Positions 63,446 to 64,000 of a stretch of DNA of 64,000 nt are shown here, piece after piece. A program made the translations under genes and the position numbers. Positions within the stretch are counted from its first letter, which is position 1, and each line of letters opens with the position of its first letter. A model generated the notes under the pieces. It had not been told where the DNA came from. It made no database searches and worked only from the letters and a program-made list of their open reading frames with translations. This DNA is from Rhizobium herbae (GTDB taxonomy: Bacteria; Pseudomonadota; Alphaproteobacteria; Rhizobiales; Rhizobiaceae), in assembly GCF_019511375.1 (NCBI RefSeq), contig NZ_JAEUAO010000004.1:62001-126000 (forward strand), read 5' to 3'.

Positions 63446-64000
63446 GCGGGCTTTCGTCAGGCAGGCTGATCGGTGTCGGGACCGGTCCGGGCGATCCTGA
63501 GCTCCTGACCCTCAAGGCCGTCAAAGCGTTGGAGATGGCCGACGTGCTCGCCTATTTCGCCAAGGAAGGGCGACGTGGCAACGGTCGGGCCGTGGTCGAG
63601 GGGTTGCTGAAGCCGGGCCTGATCGAGCTGCCGCTCTATTATCCGGTGACGATCGAGATCGACAAGGATCACGACGACTACAAGACCCAGATCACCGGCT
63701 TCTACGATGCCTCGGCCGCGGCTGTTGCCGAACATCTGGAGGCCGGACGTACGGTTGCCATCCTCAGCGAAGGCGACCCGATGTTCTATGGTTCCTACAT
63801 GCATCTGCATGTCCGGCTGGCCGGGCGGTTCCCCGTAGAGGTCATTCCGGGCATCACCGCCATGTCCGGCTGCTGGTCGCTCGCCGGCCTGCCGATCGTC
63901 CAGGGCGATGACGTTCTCTCCGTCCTGCCCGGTACGATGGCCGAGACGCAGCTCGTTCGCCGTCTTGGCGATACGGAAGCGGCCGTGATCATGAAGGTCG
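63442..64000 (+). CDS. cobI: Precorrin-2 C20-methyltransferase (partial)
   Basis: The first 186 residues are visible; the gene runs off the right edge. It opens with LIGVGTGPGDPELLTLKAVKAL (parts), a tetrapyrrole methylase SAM site, and contains ILSEGDPMFYGSYMHLH and VIPGITAMSGCWSLAGLPI, typical of CobI/CbiL. GTG 63442 overlaps the cobH stop (GTGA). It makes precorrin-3A, the substrate of CobG. Cob genes following cobFGHI are expected beyond the window. Confidence 0.95.
   Translation, partial: MSGLSSGRLIGVGTGPGDPELLTLKAVKALEMADVLAYFAKEGRRGNGRAVVEGLLKPGLIELPLYYPVTIEIDKDHDDYKTQITGFYDASAAAVAEHLEAGRTVAILSEGDPMFYGSYMHLHVRLAGRFPVEVIPGITAMSGCWSLAGLPIVQGDDVLSVLPGTMAETQLVRRLGDTEAAVIMKV

Noticed and set aside
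1..64000. CRISPR arrays, tRNA or rRNA genes, prophage or insertion sequence transposase genes
   Set aside because: No regular direct-repeat arrays, cloverleaf patterns, rRNA blocks or transposase/integrase motifs were recognised by eye; a tRNAscan or ISfinder search was not possible.

Overview
The window is a high-GC chromosomal segment from an alphaproteobacterium, most likely a member of the Rhizobiaceae (Rhizobium/Ensifer/Neorhizobium/Shinella range; the genus cannot be fixed from sequence alone). The grounds are the five-step hut pathway with HutF and HutG, a mgd/mgs(glx)-gmaS cluster, PrsDE-type secretion genes, an aerobic cobFGHI order and short GC-rich palindromic intergenic elements. 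I recognised no rRNA, tRNA, CRISPR array, phage or insertion sequence.

Layout: 0-2.8 kb holds a gene tail, a membrane-anchored coiled-coil protein, a TPR lipoprotein and a SAM methyltransferase. 2.8-7.1 kb is a ferric-chelate ABC importer with two tandem binding proteins behind a promoter carrying a TGA-N9-TCA iron-responsive motif. 7.3-13.3 kb has a GNAT acetyltransferase and an RND efflux pair repressed by a divergent TetR gene with two identical palindromes. 13.3-29.4 kb is a large histidine-utilisation region: two HutC-type repressors, a polar amino acid ABC importer, a histidine ammonia-lyase homologue lacking the MIO-forming Ala-Ser-Gly, an N-methyl amino acid oxidase, hutD, a broken toxin-antitoxin pair, and hutU-G-H-I divergent from hutF-hutC. 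29.7-42.1 kb is the N-methylglutamate (methylamine) pathway: mgdABCD (soxBDAG-like), two regulators, mgsABC (glxBCD), gmaS (glnT) and purU. 42.3-52.1 kb has an FAD oxidase and a LacI-controlled sugar catabolic and transport operon of unknown substrate. 52.2-55.2 kb is modE-modABC. The remainder holds ung, an EamA exporter, prsDE and the first part of a cobalamin operon running off the end.

How it fits together: histidine goes to urocanate (HutH), imidazolonepropionate (HutU), formiminoglutamate (HutI), formylglutamate (HutF) and glutamate plus formate (HutG). The adjacent importer, MIO-less lyase homologue and N-methyl amino acid oxidase look like a side branch that admits N-methylated histidines (hercynine, ergothioneine-like betaines or Nalpha-methylhistidine) into this pathway. 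The neighbouring methylamine pathway could recover amino-methyl groups through gamma-glutamylmethylamide and N-methylglutamate, with PurU releasing formate. That link is inference; each pathway on its own is well supported. The most interesting object is the MIO-less lyase homologue at 17569-19062 with its operon.
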